The notes under the pieces were generated by a model. The model did no database searches, was not told the DNA's origin, and worked only from the letters and a program-made list of their open reading frames with translations. Position numbers and translations under genes: made by a program. Below are positions 44,035 through 51,772 of a stretch of 64,000 bases of DNA, in pieces; the first letter of the stretch is position 1, and each line of letters begins with the position of its first letter. The stretch comes from Mycolicibacterium brisbanense (lineage in GTDB: Bacteria > Actinomycetota > Actinomycetes > Mycobacteriales > Mycobacteriaceae): positions 1-64,000 of the forward strand of contig NZ_BCSX01000028.1 in the NCBI RefSeq assembly GCF_001570425.1, in the 5' to 3' direction.

Positions 44035-44919
44035 ATGGCCAAAGACAAAGATATTCACGGAATCCTGGCGTACCCCGTCACGCCGTTCACCGCGGATGAC
44101 GACGTCGACACCGGCGCTCTCGCCGCACTCGTCGATCGGTTGGTGGACACCGGCGCGCACGGTATCGTCCCGCTCGGCAGCACCGGCGAGTCCGCTTACC
44201 TGACCGAACCCGAGTACGACGCGGTCATCGACATCACCATCGACGTGGTCAACGGCCGGGTGCCCGTCATCATCGGCGCGTCCGACCTCACCACCGCCAA
44301 TACCGTCCGCCGCGCTCAGTACGCGCAACGGGCGGGGGCGGACGCGGTGATGATTCTGCCGATCTCGTACTGGAAGCTCTCCGAGCGCGAGATCGCCCAG
44401 CACTACGCATCTGTCGGAGCAGCGATCGACATCCCGATCATGGTGTACAACAACCCCGCGACCAGCGGCATCGACATGAGCCCCGAACTGCTCGTGCGGA
44501 TGTTCAACGAGATCGACAACGTCACGATGGTCAAGGAATCCACGGGCGATATCACCCGCATGGAGCGCATGTCCCAGCTCACCGACGGGCAACTGCCGTT
44601 CTACAACGGCAGTAATCCGATGATCCTCAAGGCATTCAAGGCGGGGGCCAAGGGATGGTGCACGGCAGCGCCCAACCTGCAGCCACAGCCGTGCCTTGAC
44701 CTCTACGCGGCCGCACAGGCGGGGGACTGGACGAAGGCCGAGGCCATCTACGCCGAGTTCAAGCCGCTGCTGGAGTTCATCGTGGCCGGCGGCCTACCCA
44801 CCACCATCAAGGGCGGCCTCGACCTGCTCGGCCAAGGCGTCGGAGTACCCCGGTTGCCGCTGCTGCCGCTGGCCGACGACGACCGTGCCGAACTTGGCCG
44901 GCTGCTGAAGATCTCGTGA
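44035..44919 (+). CDS. DapA/NAL-family class I aldolase
   Basis: 294 residues, the usual length for the dihydrodipicolinate synthase/N-acetylneuraminate lyase family. The GSTGESAYL pyruvate-carboxylate-binding loop, the tyrosine in MVYNNPATSG and the Schiff-base lysine in MVKESTGDI are all present. It would cleave or form a C-C bond via a pyruvate-type intermediate. Being paired with a class II aldolase points to catabolism, not lysine synthesis. It ends 1 bp before the convergent monooxygenase gene. Confidence 0.9.
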   Translation: MAKDKDIHGILAYPVTPFTADDDVDTGALAALVDRLVDTGAHGIVPLGSTGESAYLTEPEYDAVIDITIDVVNGRVPVIIGASDLTTANTVRRAQYAQRAGADAVMILPISYWKLSEREIAQHYASVGAAIDIPIMVYNNPATSGIDMSPELLVRMFNEIDNVTMVKESTGDITRMERMSQLTDGQLPFYNGSNPMILKAFKAGAKGWCTAAPNLQPQPCLDLYAAAQAGDWTKAEAIYAEFKPLLEFIVAGGLPTTIKGGLDLLGQGVGVPRLPLLPLADDDRAELGRLLKIS

Positions 44920-44920
44920 C

Positions 44921-46063
44921 TCAGCTGCCGACGATGTCGGCGAGCCGGGCCACGATCCTGGCCCGGCGCTGTGCGTAACCTCGTGCGGCGCGCTGAATTT
45001 CGGCCGTCTGCTCGGCCCGCACGCGTTGATACCGCTGCAGGGCTTCGGCATGGGATCCCGCACGCAGGCCGTCGAGTTGGGTCGCCAGCTCTCCGGCGTC
45101 TTGGATCGCCTGATTGGCGCCCTGCCCACCGAACGGGGTCATCGGATGGGCGGCGTCGCCGAGCAGCGCGATCCGCTCGGTGGTCCACCGCTCGATCGGG
45201 TCGCGGTCGTAGACCGGGTGCATGAACACGGGACTGGTCGCCGCCCGGATCATCCGCGGCACCACCGGGTCGAACTCGTCGAACTGCCGGGCCAGCGCTT
45301 CCAGATCGGCACGTGCCGACCAGAGGTGCGCCGGCGGTTCGTCGACCCCGAGGGTGGCGTCCACCGCGACCTGCCGCCCGGCCCGTACCGGCATGGTGAT
45401 CATGTGCTTGGCCCGGTCGGCCGAGTGCCAGGCCCGCAGCCGGTCGTTGGGTCCCAGGTCCTGCAGGCACGCGGACGGGCTGACGGCCCGGAAGATCACC
45501 GACCCGCAGTAGTGCATATCGTCCTGGCTGAACAGTTTTCGCACCGTCGAGCGCAACCCGTCCGCGCCGATCACCAACCCGGCCCGTGCGGTCGCACCAT
45601 CTGCGAACACCAACTCAACGTGATCGTCGTGCTCGACGATGTCAGCGAGGCGGTGGTTGAGCCGGATGTCGGTCGTTCCCACCGCCGAGACCAGCAACGT
45701 GTGTAGATCGGCCCGGTGCACGGTGCGCGGCGCCATCTCGGTGTCGGCGTAGCCGAACCGGCCGTGGTCGGCGCCTGCCTCGGGCGCGGCCGCGTAATCG
45801 GTCACCTTCAGCAGCAGGCCGTGTTGATCGCGGTCCTCGAAGCACGGTGTGGCCGAGGATATCTGCTCGAAGCTGTGGAGTATCCCCCAGCGTTTGAACA
45901 GCCGCAGGGTCTGCGGCGATATGCCGAGTGGGCCACCGACCTCGCCGAGTTCTCTGGTCTTGTCGAACACCACTGGGTGGTGCCCATGGTGTTGCAAGGC
46001 CACCGCGGCCGCCAGCCCGCCGAGGCCGGCCCCGACGATGGCGATGGGTATGTCGACGTTCAT
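44921..46063 (-). CDS. FAD-dependent aromatic-ring hydroxylase (salicylate hydroxylase-like)
   Basis: 380-residue class A flavoprotein monooxygenase using NAD(P)H and O2. Motifs are GAGLGG for FAD at residue 10, the NAD(P)H/FAD motif GADGLRST, and GDAAHPMTPFGGQGANQAIQDA. Such enzymes hydroxylate, or oxidatively decarboxylate, aromatic acids. It overlaps the binding-protein gene by 4 bp, so MFS, binding protein and hydroxylase form one operon convergent with the aldolases. Confidence 0.88.
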   Translation of the reverse strand: MNVDIPIAIVGAGLGGLAAAVALQHHGHHPVVFDKTRELGEVGGPLGISPQTLRLFKRWGILHSFEQISSATPCFEDRDQHGLLLKVTDYAAAPEAGADHGRFGYADTEMAPRTVHRADLHTLLVSAVGTTDIRLNHRLADIVEHDDHVELVFADGATARAGLVIGADGLRSTVRKLFSQDDMHYCGSVIFRAVSPSACLQDLGPNDRLRAWHSADRAKHMITMPVRAGRQVAVDATLGVDEPPAHLWSARADLEALARQFDEFDPVVPRMIRAATSPVFMHPVYDRDPIERWTTERIALLGDAAHPMTPFGGQGANQAIQDAGELATQLDGLRAGSHAEALQRYQRVRAEQTAEIQRAARGYAQRRARIVARLADIVGS

Positions 46064-47403
46064 AGGGTGTACGCCTTTCGTGTTGCCTGGGAAGGCTCGA
46101 GCCGAACGAGCCCTTCGGAGTCGAGCCATGCCGCGGTGATGGCGCCCGGTCGATAGCCGACGACGGTGCGCACGTTGGCGATCGGATACCAGAGGCCGCG
46201 TTGGATGATGAGTTCCTGGATGCTGTGCACCATGCTGCGGCGGACTTCGGCATCGGCACAGCTCAGCTGCGCGTCGAGGAGCTTGTCGAGATCGTCGGAG
46301 TGTAAGCGGCGGTTCATGTTTCGCTGCAAGAAGGCAAACTGATACCGCAGCACGTCGGGATCTTCCCCGGTGTAGTAGAAGAACCGGAAGTCGTAGTCGC
46401 CGGACTGCTGGCGGCTGCGCAATTCGGCGAAGCCGACATCGGCGAGCTGCAACCGGACCCCGTGCTGCGACCACTGGTCGGCGATCGCGGCGAGCAGTTC
46501 GGCGTCGATCGGGGAGAAGTTGCTGTTGAACAGCACCTCGAAGGTGAGGCTCGGACCCGCGTTGGCAGCGTGCAGCAAGCGCCGGGCCCGCGCGGGATCG
46601 TAGGTGAGCTCGGTGCCGAGATCCCGGTGATAGCGCGTGGTCGGCGCGAGGACCGAATTCGCCGCGGTATATCCCACTTTCGCCAGGATCGGGCGTATAC
46701 GGCTGCGGTCGATCAACAGGGACAGCGCCTGCCTGATCCTCGGATCGGTGAGCGGTCCTCGGGATGCGTTGGGGCACAAACCATATGTGATGCCTGGGTT
46801 GTGGTATTCGATGGTCGGGTGCCCAGGTGCGTGACCGGCGTAGAGGTCGGTATCCGGGTGATCGGTCTGTACGAAGACGAGCCGGTGGGATCCATCGGTC
46901 AACGTCGCGGGAACCCCGGATGTGTCGGCAGGGCGCCAGCGTCCCGTGCCCACCCGGATATCGCCTGCGGCTCTGCTGATCGCGAGCCCCACCCTGGTGA
47001 GCGACCGCAGGAATGCTGCGTTGTGCCGCCCGAAATGGAAGGTGACCGTGGTGTCAGTGGCCCGGATGTCCTTGAGCCCGGCCAGCGCCGCCACCGCGGC
47101 GGGCAGCGGCTCGGCGTGCTGCAGCGCGAGGATATCCACGAAGCTCTGGCGGACGTCCTCAGCGGACAGGTCTGTTCCGTCGGCGAACTGGACTCCCGGG
47201 CGGATCGCGAACTCGACGGTGAGCGGATCGATCTGCCGCCACGACGTGGCGAGCCACGGCACCAGCTCTCCGGTGGTCGGGTCGATGTCGAGGAGGCTGT
47301 CGAAGGCCATGCGGGCGTAGGTCTTCGACATGGTGTTGTAGGCGAGGCGGGGATCCCGGGCGAGTTGTGCGGTGGGCCAGCCGAAGGTGATCTCGCCGCT
47401 CAT
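46060..47403 (-). CDS. Family-5 solute-binding protein-like, without signal peptide
   Basis: 447 residues with the peptide/nickel-type binding fold: YARMAFDSLLDIDPTTGELVP near the N terminus, DGTDLSAEDVRQSF, and a C-terminal HSIQELIIQRGLWYPIANV. ATG 47403 overlaps the MFS stop (ATGA). Translation starts directly in the fold, and no signal, lipobox or Tat motif is present. No ABC permease or ATPase is nearby. It may be a cytosolic ligand-binding protein working with the MFS pump or the hydroxylase. SgrR-like proteins use this fold inside the cell, but this one lacks their HTH. Confidence 0.82.
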   Translation of the reverse strand: MSGEITFGWPTAQLARDPRLAYNTMSKTYARMAFDSLLDIDPTTGELVPWLATSWRQIDPLTVEFAIRPGVQFADGTDLSAEDVRQSFVDILALQHAEPLPAAVAALAGLKDIRATDTTVTFHFGRHNAAFLRSLTRVGLAISRAAGDIRVGTGRWRPADTSGVPATLTDGSHRLVFVQTDHPDTDLYAGHAPGHPTIEYHNPGITYGLCPNASRGPLTDPRIRQALSLLIDRSRIRPILAKVGYTAANSVLAPTTRYHRDLGTELTYDPARARRLLHAANAGPSLTFEVLFNSNFSPIDAELLAAIADQWSQHGVRLQLADVGFAELRSRQQSGDYDFRFFYYTGEDPDVLRYQFAFLQRNMNRRLHSDDLDKLLDAQLSCADAEVRRSMVHSIQELIIQRGLWYPIANVRTVVGYRPGAITAAWLDSEGLVRLEPSQATRKAYTL

Positions 47404-48752
47404 CCGACCGTGGCCAACTGAGATGGTGCCGCACGCCGGGCTGCGCGGGCAGCGACGGAAGCCACGATCCCGGCAACCAGGACCAGGGTGGCGGCAGTGC
47501 TGAACAGCGCTGTGCCGTCCGCGGTTTCGCGGACGACTGTCGCTCCGATGGACACCCCGATCGCGGCGCCCAGCGCGCGGAGGTAGTGGTACACGCTGGA
47601 ATCGAACGGGATCTGCGCGGAGTTGGTCAGCACGTTGGCAGCCAATGGACTCCACAGCAGGCCCATCGCGCAACCCATCACCGCGGCACTACCGAGCAGC
47701 GGGATGACACCGTCGTCCGCCGCGACGGCGGCCACCGTGAGACTCACTGCGGTCACGATCAGCAGGCTGGCTCCGTAGCTCACAAGCCGGGTGTTCTTGG
47801 CGCTGTTGCCGGGGCGTCCCCACGGCAGCACCGGCAACAGGCCCGCGAAGAATGCCATCGGAACCAGAACCAGAGCCGAGCGATACGAATCGAATGAGCG
47901 CAGCTGCTGCAGGAAGTACATCACCGACAGGGTGAAGACGTTGGTCGCGATACCAGCGACGAAGACGATGAGGAAGCTCTGGTAGAGGATAGGCCGAGGT
48001 CCGTCAGATGCCCGCCTGCAGATCACGATGACCGTGACGCCGACTGCGATCGCCATGACGCACAGCACTATTCGAGCCAATGCGGTGCCGGCTGCGCTCG
48101 TCAGCAGGAAAATTCCCACCTGCGCGACGCCCAGACCGACGATCAGTGCCGCCGTGCCACGTGACCGGTTCGGCGGCGGCTGATCTTCGGCGGTGGTGCG
48201 CGCGGTGGATCCCAGCGCCATCAGGACAACCGCGGCAATCGTCGTGGCCACGGTCTCGTACGGGAACGAGCGCCAGCCCCACGCATCGTTGAGTGCCGCG
48301 GTGATCAGCGGTGAGGCCAACGCCGAGACCGAGACCACCAGACCCCAGGTCCCGAGTACGGCCGAGTGATGATCGGGATAGAACTGCCGGCGAATGATCC
48401 GGAAGATCTGCGGGGCAAGGGCGGCCGAGGCCACGCCTTGCAGGAACCGGATGGCGATCAGGACCCAGAACTGTGGGCTGAGGCTGGCGGCGACGCCGAG
48501 CACGACGAGCATCACCGAGCTCACGTGGAAGGCCCGCATCGGTGGATAGCGGTGCACGGTTATCCCGGCCGGTAACAGCGCAACGCAGAAGCCGGCCAGG
48601 AAGGCCACGCCGACGTAGGCGGCTTGCGCGAACGGGATGTCGAACGACTCGGAAATCGCCGAATTCAACAGCACGGTCGACGACGAGTTGGAGTAAAGGG
48701 TGTATTCGGTCAGGTACAGTGACGCCGCAACGGCGTAAAGGGACGGCTTCAT
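47400..48752 (-). CDS. MFS transporter
   Basis: 450 residues with about twelve or more hydrophobic segments and a major-facilitator loop (AGITVHRYPPMRAFH, then RFLQGVASAALAP). It is the first gene of the operon with the binding-protein-like and hydroxylase genes. It could import the aromatic substrate or export a product. An imperfect inverted repeat lies just upstream (48770-48805). Confidence 0.88.
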   Translation of the reverse strand: MKPSLYAVAASLYLTEYTLYSNSSSTVLLNSAISESFDIPFAQAAYVGVAFLAGFCVALLPAGITVHRYPPMRAFHVSSVMLVVLGVAASLSPQFWVLIAIRFLQGVASAALAPQIFRIIRRQFYPDHHSAVLGTWGLVVSVSALASPLITAALNDAWGWRSFPYETVATTIAAVVLMALGSTARTTAEDQPPPNRSRGTAALIVGLGVAQVGIFLLTSAAGTALARIVLCVMAIAVGVTVIVICRRASDGPRPILYQSFLIVFVAGIATNVFTLSVMYFLQQLRSFDSYRSALVLVPMAFFAGLLPVLPWGRPGNSAKNTRLVSYGASLLIVTAVSLTVAAVAADDGVIPLLGSAAVMGCAMGLLWSPLAANVLTNSAQIPFDSSVYHYLRALGAAIGVSIGATVVRETADGTALFSTAATLVLVAGIVASVAARAARRAAPSQLATVG

Positions 48753-48769
48753 GACGCCTCAGAGAACTA

Positions 48770-48805
48770 GCAGGGGTTAGTCGTGCGAACGAAGAACTAA
48801 CCTGC
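48770..48805. promoter_or_regulatory. Imperfect inverted repeat before the MFS operon
   Basis: GCAGGGGTTAGT (48770-48781) and ACTAACCTGC (48796-48805) are complementary except for two extra Gs. It is 18 bp upstream of the MFS start and may be an operator or leader hairpin. The rest of the 156-bp gap (48753-48908) shows nothing recognisable. Confidence 0.4.
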
Positions 48806-48908
48806 GATTCTCTTCAGCGGCGCCAGCCGGGCCCGGTTCCAGATCGATGCGAACAGGCTCGGTGCGCACGACACGACGACCCGCACCACGCGTGCGGATG
48901 CGCTGTCG

Positions 48909-49466
48909 TCACCGGCACCCATGCCGATCACTGTACCGGGTGCGACCCGGAATCCGGTCTGCGATATCGGCCCTGAGCTGGTCCATGCTCAGGGACGGAT
49001 CGTGTTTGGTGAGGTCCCATTCCTTATGTCCGATCACATGCGAGGCAGGTTGCCCGAGCTTGGCGACGATCGCCGCGCAGCACTGGACGTAGGCCAGGTA
49101 CTGCTCCAGCGGATAGGGCTTCCTGCCGTCGCTGACGGCGTGGACACCGATCGTGTGGGCGTTGGCCCTGTTGGCGGGCAGATCCGGGTACGAACCGTGG
49201 CCGGCGTGGTGGGCGATGCCGGCAGCAACCACGGTGGCGGAGCCGTCACGGCCAATGAGGATGTGCGACAACGGGCCCGGTAGGTCGGCGGTACCCTCGG
49301 CAACCATGTCAGCGGCGACGGTGTCGGTCCCGGTGTGGTGGCACACCACACCCCACGCGTCGTCGATGTAGCCGTGGCCACGTTGGCGCCACCCGTCGAT
49401 CTCGGTCACCGTCAGACGCTCTGCCCGCAGGACGTGAGCGAGCCAGCCCAAATCATCGATGGCCAC
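48909..49466 (-). CDS. N-acetylmuramoyl-L-alanine amidase (amidase_2/PGRP type), phage-lysin-like
   Basis: 185-residue zinc amidase: VVCHHTGTDTV, ANRANAHTIGVHAVSDG and IGHKEWDLTKHDP, which fit the His/His/His-or-Cys zinc site and the general-acid region of the T7-lysozyme/PGRP fold. It resembles the amidase module of mycobacteriophage LysA endolysins. No signal peptide is present at GTG 49466, which has GGGAGG before it. No holin, LysB or other phage gene is visible, so it may be a domesticated lysin. Confidence 0.85.
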   Translation of the reverse strand: MAIDDLGWLAHVLRAERLTVTEIDGWRQRGHGYIDDAWGVVCHHTGTDTVAADMVAEGTADLPGPLSHILIGRDGSATVVAAGIAHHAGHGSYPDLPANRANAHTIGVHAVSDGRKPYPLEQYLAYVQCCAAIVAKLGQPASHVIGHKEWDLTKHDPSLSMDQLRADIADRIPGRTRYSDRHGCR

Positions 49467-49569
49467 AGAACCTCCCTGAAACGCTGCCCGGCGCACGATG
49501 GATTCATGCTCACGGCTCGGCTGCTCAGGAGGCCCGAGTAGTGCGGTACCTGTTTTTGCTGGCGTCGAT

Positions 49570-49986
49570 TCAGAAGGGGCTGCTGTTGGCCTGATACCGG
49601 GCTGATTCCGGACGGGGGCCGAAGCGCCGGATGTAGTCCTCGTGGATGTGGGCTTCCTTCTTGTACTTGATCTCGTCGACGAGGTTGGGATCAAGGTTGT
49701 GCTGGGCCAGCCGGTGGCGGCGCCACACCTTGTTCAGTGCCAGCGCCATCAACAGTGCCCAGATATAGATCGGCACCGTCATCTCCATGTGGACGTACAG
49801 CGATGCAGGCAACAGCCACAGCGGAGCCAGGACGAGTAGCGGTGGGATGGCCATCCGGACCATGTGCCGGCGCACCGCACCGTAGTCAGCCAGGTCGTGG
49901 GCCACCCACTCGCGCATCGAGTCGGGGAGGCGCTTGCCGTACGCGTAGGTGAGGTACTGGATGGGATTCGGGCGGTCTTTCGCCAT
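49570..49986 (-). CDS. DUF5313 family membrane protein
   Basis: 138 residues. The N-terminal NPIQYLTYAYGKRLPDSMREWV is typical of this mycobacterial family. Two hydrophobic segments follow (IPPLLVLAPLWLLPASLYV and VPIYIWALLMALAL), then a charged tail. Function is unknown. It lies 8 bp downstream of the MarR gene and is probably cotranscribed. Confidence 0.82.
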   Translation of the reverse strand: MAKDRPNPIQYLTYAYGKRLPDSMREWVAHDLADYGAVRRHMVRMAIPPLLVLAPLWLLPASLYVHMEMTVPIYIWALLMALALNKVWRRHRLAQHNLDPNLVDEIKYKKEAHIHEDYIRRFGPRPESARYQANSSPF

Positions 49987-49994
49987 GGTGACTC

Positions 49995-50492
49995 CTAAGT
50001 TCCGGCGGTGAGTGCGTTAGCGGCCAACGCCGCGGTGTTGATCCGGGTGAGTACCCGGTGCAGCTCCTCGAGCTCGGCCATGTCGACGCCCAGTCGGGCG
50101 ACGACGGCCGGCGGGATCTCCAAGGCCTGCTCACGTAGGGCGACGCCGGCTTCGGTCAGACCGATGTCGGTCGAGCGTTCGTCGCCTGTGCTGCGGGTGC
50201 GGGTGATCAGGCCCAGCGTTTCGAGCCGCTTGAGCATCGGCGAGAGTGTCGCCGATTCCAGCTGCAATGCCGCAGCGATCTGCTTGACCGACAGCGGAGG
50301 CATGCCCGCGGCATCCGACCGCTGGTGGTCCCACAACGCCAGCATCACCAGGTACTGCGGGTGCGTGATGCCCAGCGGCTCCAGTAGAGGCCGGTACACG
50401 GCCTGCACGGCGCGGTTGCTGATGGCCAGGGCGAAACAGACCTGCCGCTCGAGGGCGAGAGGATCGACTTCCACCTCGGTTGGTGTGGACAT
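49995..50492 (-). CDS. MarR-family regulator, OhrR-like
   Basis: 165 residues. The N-terminal RQVCFALAISNRAVQAVYR carries the cysteine that senses organic hydroperoxides in OhrR, and GITHPQYLVMLALW and LSVKQIAAALQLESATLSPM fit the winged helix. No ohr peroxidase gene is adjacent; the cotranscribed gene is DUF5313. A 23-bp palindrome sits 9 bp before the start, suggesting autorepression. Confidence 0.88.
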   Translation of the reverse strand: MSTPTEVEVDPLALERQVCFALAISNRAVQAVYRPLLEPLGITHPQYLVMLALWDHQRSDAAGMPPLSVKQIAAALQLESATLSPMLKRLETLGLITRTRSTGDERSTDIGLTEAGVALREQALEIPPAVVARLGVDMAELEELHRVLTRINTAALAANALTAGT

Positions 50493-50500
50493 GATTAAAA

Positions 50501-50523
50501 AGTACCCTAATAGTTAGGGCACT
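50501..50523. promoter_or_regulatory. 23-bp palindrome, candidate MarR operator
   Basis: The arms AGTACCCTAA and TTAGGGCACT lie around TAG, with one mismatch. The core CCCTAATAGTTAGGG is perfect. It begins 9 bp upstream of the MarR start. The remaining bases to 50638 show no gene. Confidence 0.65.
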
Positions 50524-50638
50524 ATCAATATCTGCTGTGTCACAAGGTGCGGGTGGCCGCGCCGACACTACGGTTTATGGCCAAATTTGGCGGTTTTCGC
50601 GCCAAAAACCGTCGTCTCGGCGAGGGGGTGGAGGGCGG

Positions 50639-51694
50639 CTACTTTGCCCGCGCCGTGGTGGAGCGCACTACCAACTTGGGTTCCAGCACGACGTCGTGAG
50701 CTTCGCTGCGGCCCTCGAGCATCGCGACCGCCAGCCGCACGGCGTGCTGGGCGAGACCGGCCGCATCCTGGTGGATGGTGGTCAGGTCGATGCGCGGGTT
50801 GTCCGACAGATGGCTGTCGTCGTACCCGATCAGGGACAGCTCGCCGGGGATGTCGACGCCGGCGCGGGTGAACACGTCGAGCAGACCCAGCGCACAGCGG
50901 TCATTGCCGGCCAGTACCGCGGTGGGCAGCGTGTCAGCGTCGAGCATGGCCCTGGCCGCGGCCGCACCGGCCTGCTCATTGTGGGCACCCGGGATCACTG
51001 CGATGCGGTCGGCGAGTCCGTGTCTGCGCATCGCGGCGCGGTATGCGCGGCGGCGGTCGGCGGAACCGGGATCGTCGCCGCCGTCGACGTGATGGATATC
51101 GCGGTGGCCGAGATCGACCAGATAGTCGACCGCAAGCCGCATGCCCTTGGCATCGTTGGTCCGGACCGTCGCCAACATGGCGTCGCTGTCGACGTGGGCC
51201 AGTCGGCGGCCGACCACCACGGTCGGGGCACGGTCGGCGAGCTGCTTCAGATAGTCGTGACTTGACCTGGGGCCCAACAGGATCAGACTGCCGCACCGGT
51301 GGCTCAGCAGCGATTCGACGAACGTGGACTCCGCGTGGTCGTGCAGGTTGGCCGACAGCAGCATGTCGTAGCCGCAGCTCTCGGCGGCCGGGTAGATGTT
51401 GGTCACCAACTCGGCCTGGAACAGTTGGTGCACGTCGGTGAGCACCCCGATGGTGCGGCTGCGTCCCTGGGCCAGCAGGCGTGCGGCCGAGTCGGGGCGG
51501 TATCCGATCTCGTCGGCGACGGCGAGCACCCGCTGACGGGTCTCCTCGCTCGCGCCCGGCTTGCCGTCGAGGATGAATGAGACCAGGGTTCTCGACACTC
51601 CCGCGCGTTCGGCGACGTCGGCCATGGTGGGCCGCCGTGGGCCGGTGCGCGGTGATGGACTCACCGAGTCCCCGGGAACGGTGACGGTTGACAC
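50639..51694 (-). CDS. LacI-family transcriptional repressor
   Basis: 351 residues. The HTH and hinge region (TMADVAERAGVSRTLVSFIL, then RPDSAARLLAQGRS) is followed by a periplasmic-binding-like sugar domain ending in the usual IHQDAAGLAQHAV segment. It diverges from the sugar porter at 51773, with a 16-bp palindrome between them, so it most likely represses the transporter/dehydrogenase/isomerase operon. Confidence 0.92.
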   Translation of the reverse strand: MSTVTVPGDSVSPSPRTGPRRPTMADVAERAGVSRTLVSFILDGKPGASEETRQRVLAVADEIGYRPDSAARLLAQGRSRTIGVLTDVHQLFQAELVTNIYPAAESCGYDMLLSANLHDHAESTFVESLLSHRCGSLILLGPRSSHDYLKQLADRAPTVVVGRRLAHVDSDAMLATVRTNDAKGMRLAVDYLVDLGHRDIHHVDGGDDPGSADRRRAYRAAMRRHGLADRIAVIPGAHNEQAGAAAARAMLDADTLPTAVLAGNDRCALGLLDVFTRAGVDIPGELSLIGYDDSHLSDNPRIDLTTIHQDAAGLAQHAVRLAVAMLEGRSEAHDVVLEPKLVVRSTTARAK

Positions 51695-51732
51695 AGTTCG
51701 GGCATGCGCCCATAGTAAACCTCACGCGCGTT

Positions 51733-51748
51733 ACTAACGCGCGTTAGT
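51733..51748. promoter_or_regulatory. 16-bp perfect palindrome, candidate LacI operator
   Basis: ACTAACGCGCGTTAGT lies 38 bp before the LacI start and 24 bp before the porter start. An additional half copy, ACGCGCGTTA, begins at 51724. CG-centred symmetry of this length is typical of LacI-family operators. Confidence 0.75.
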
Positions 51749-51772
51749 CAGAAGAGGAATCGAGGCCCTGCA

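Noticed and set aside
44921..46777. A 618-residue version of the FAD monooxygenase.
   Set aside because: The extra N-terminal part is the solute-binding protein gene read in another frame. The FAD loop starts right after ATG 46063.
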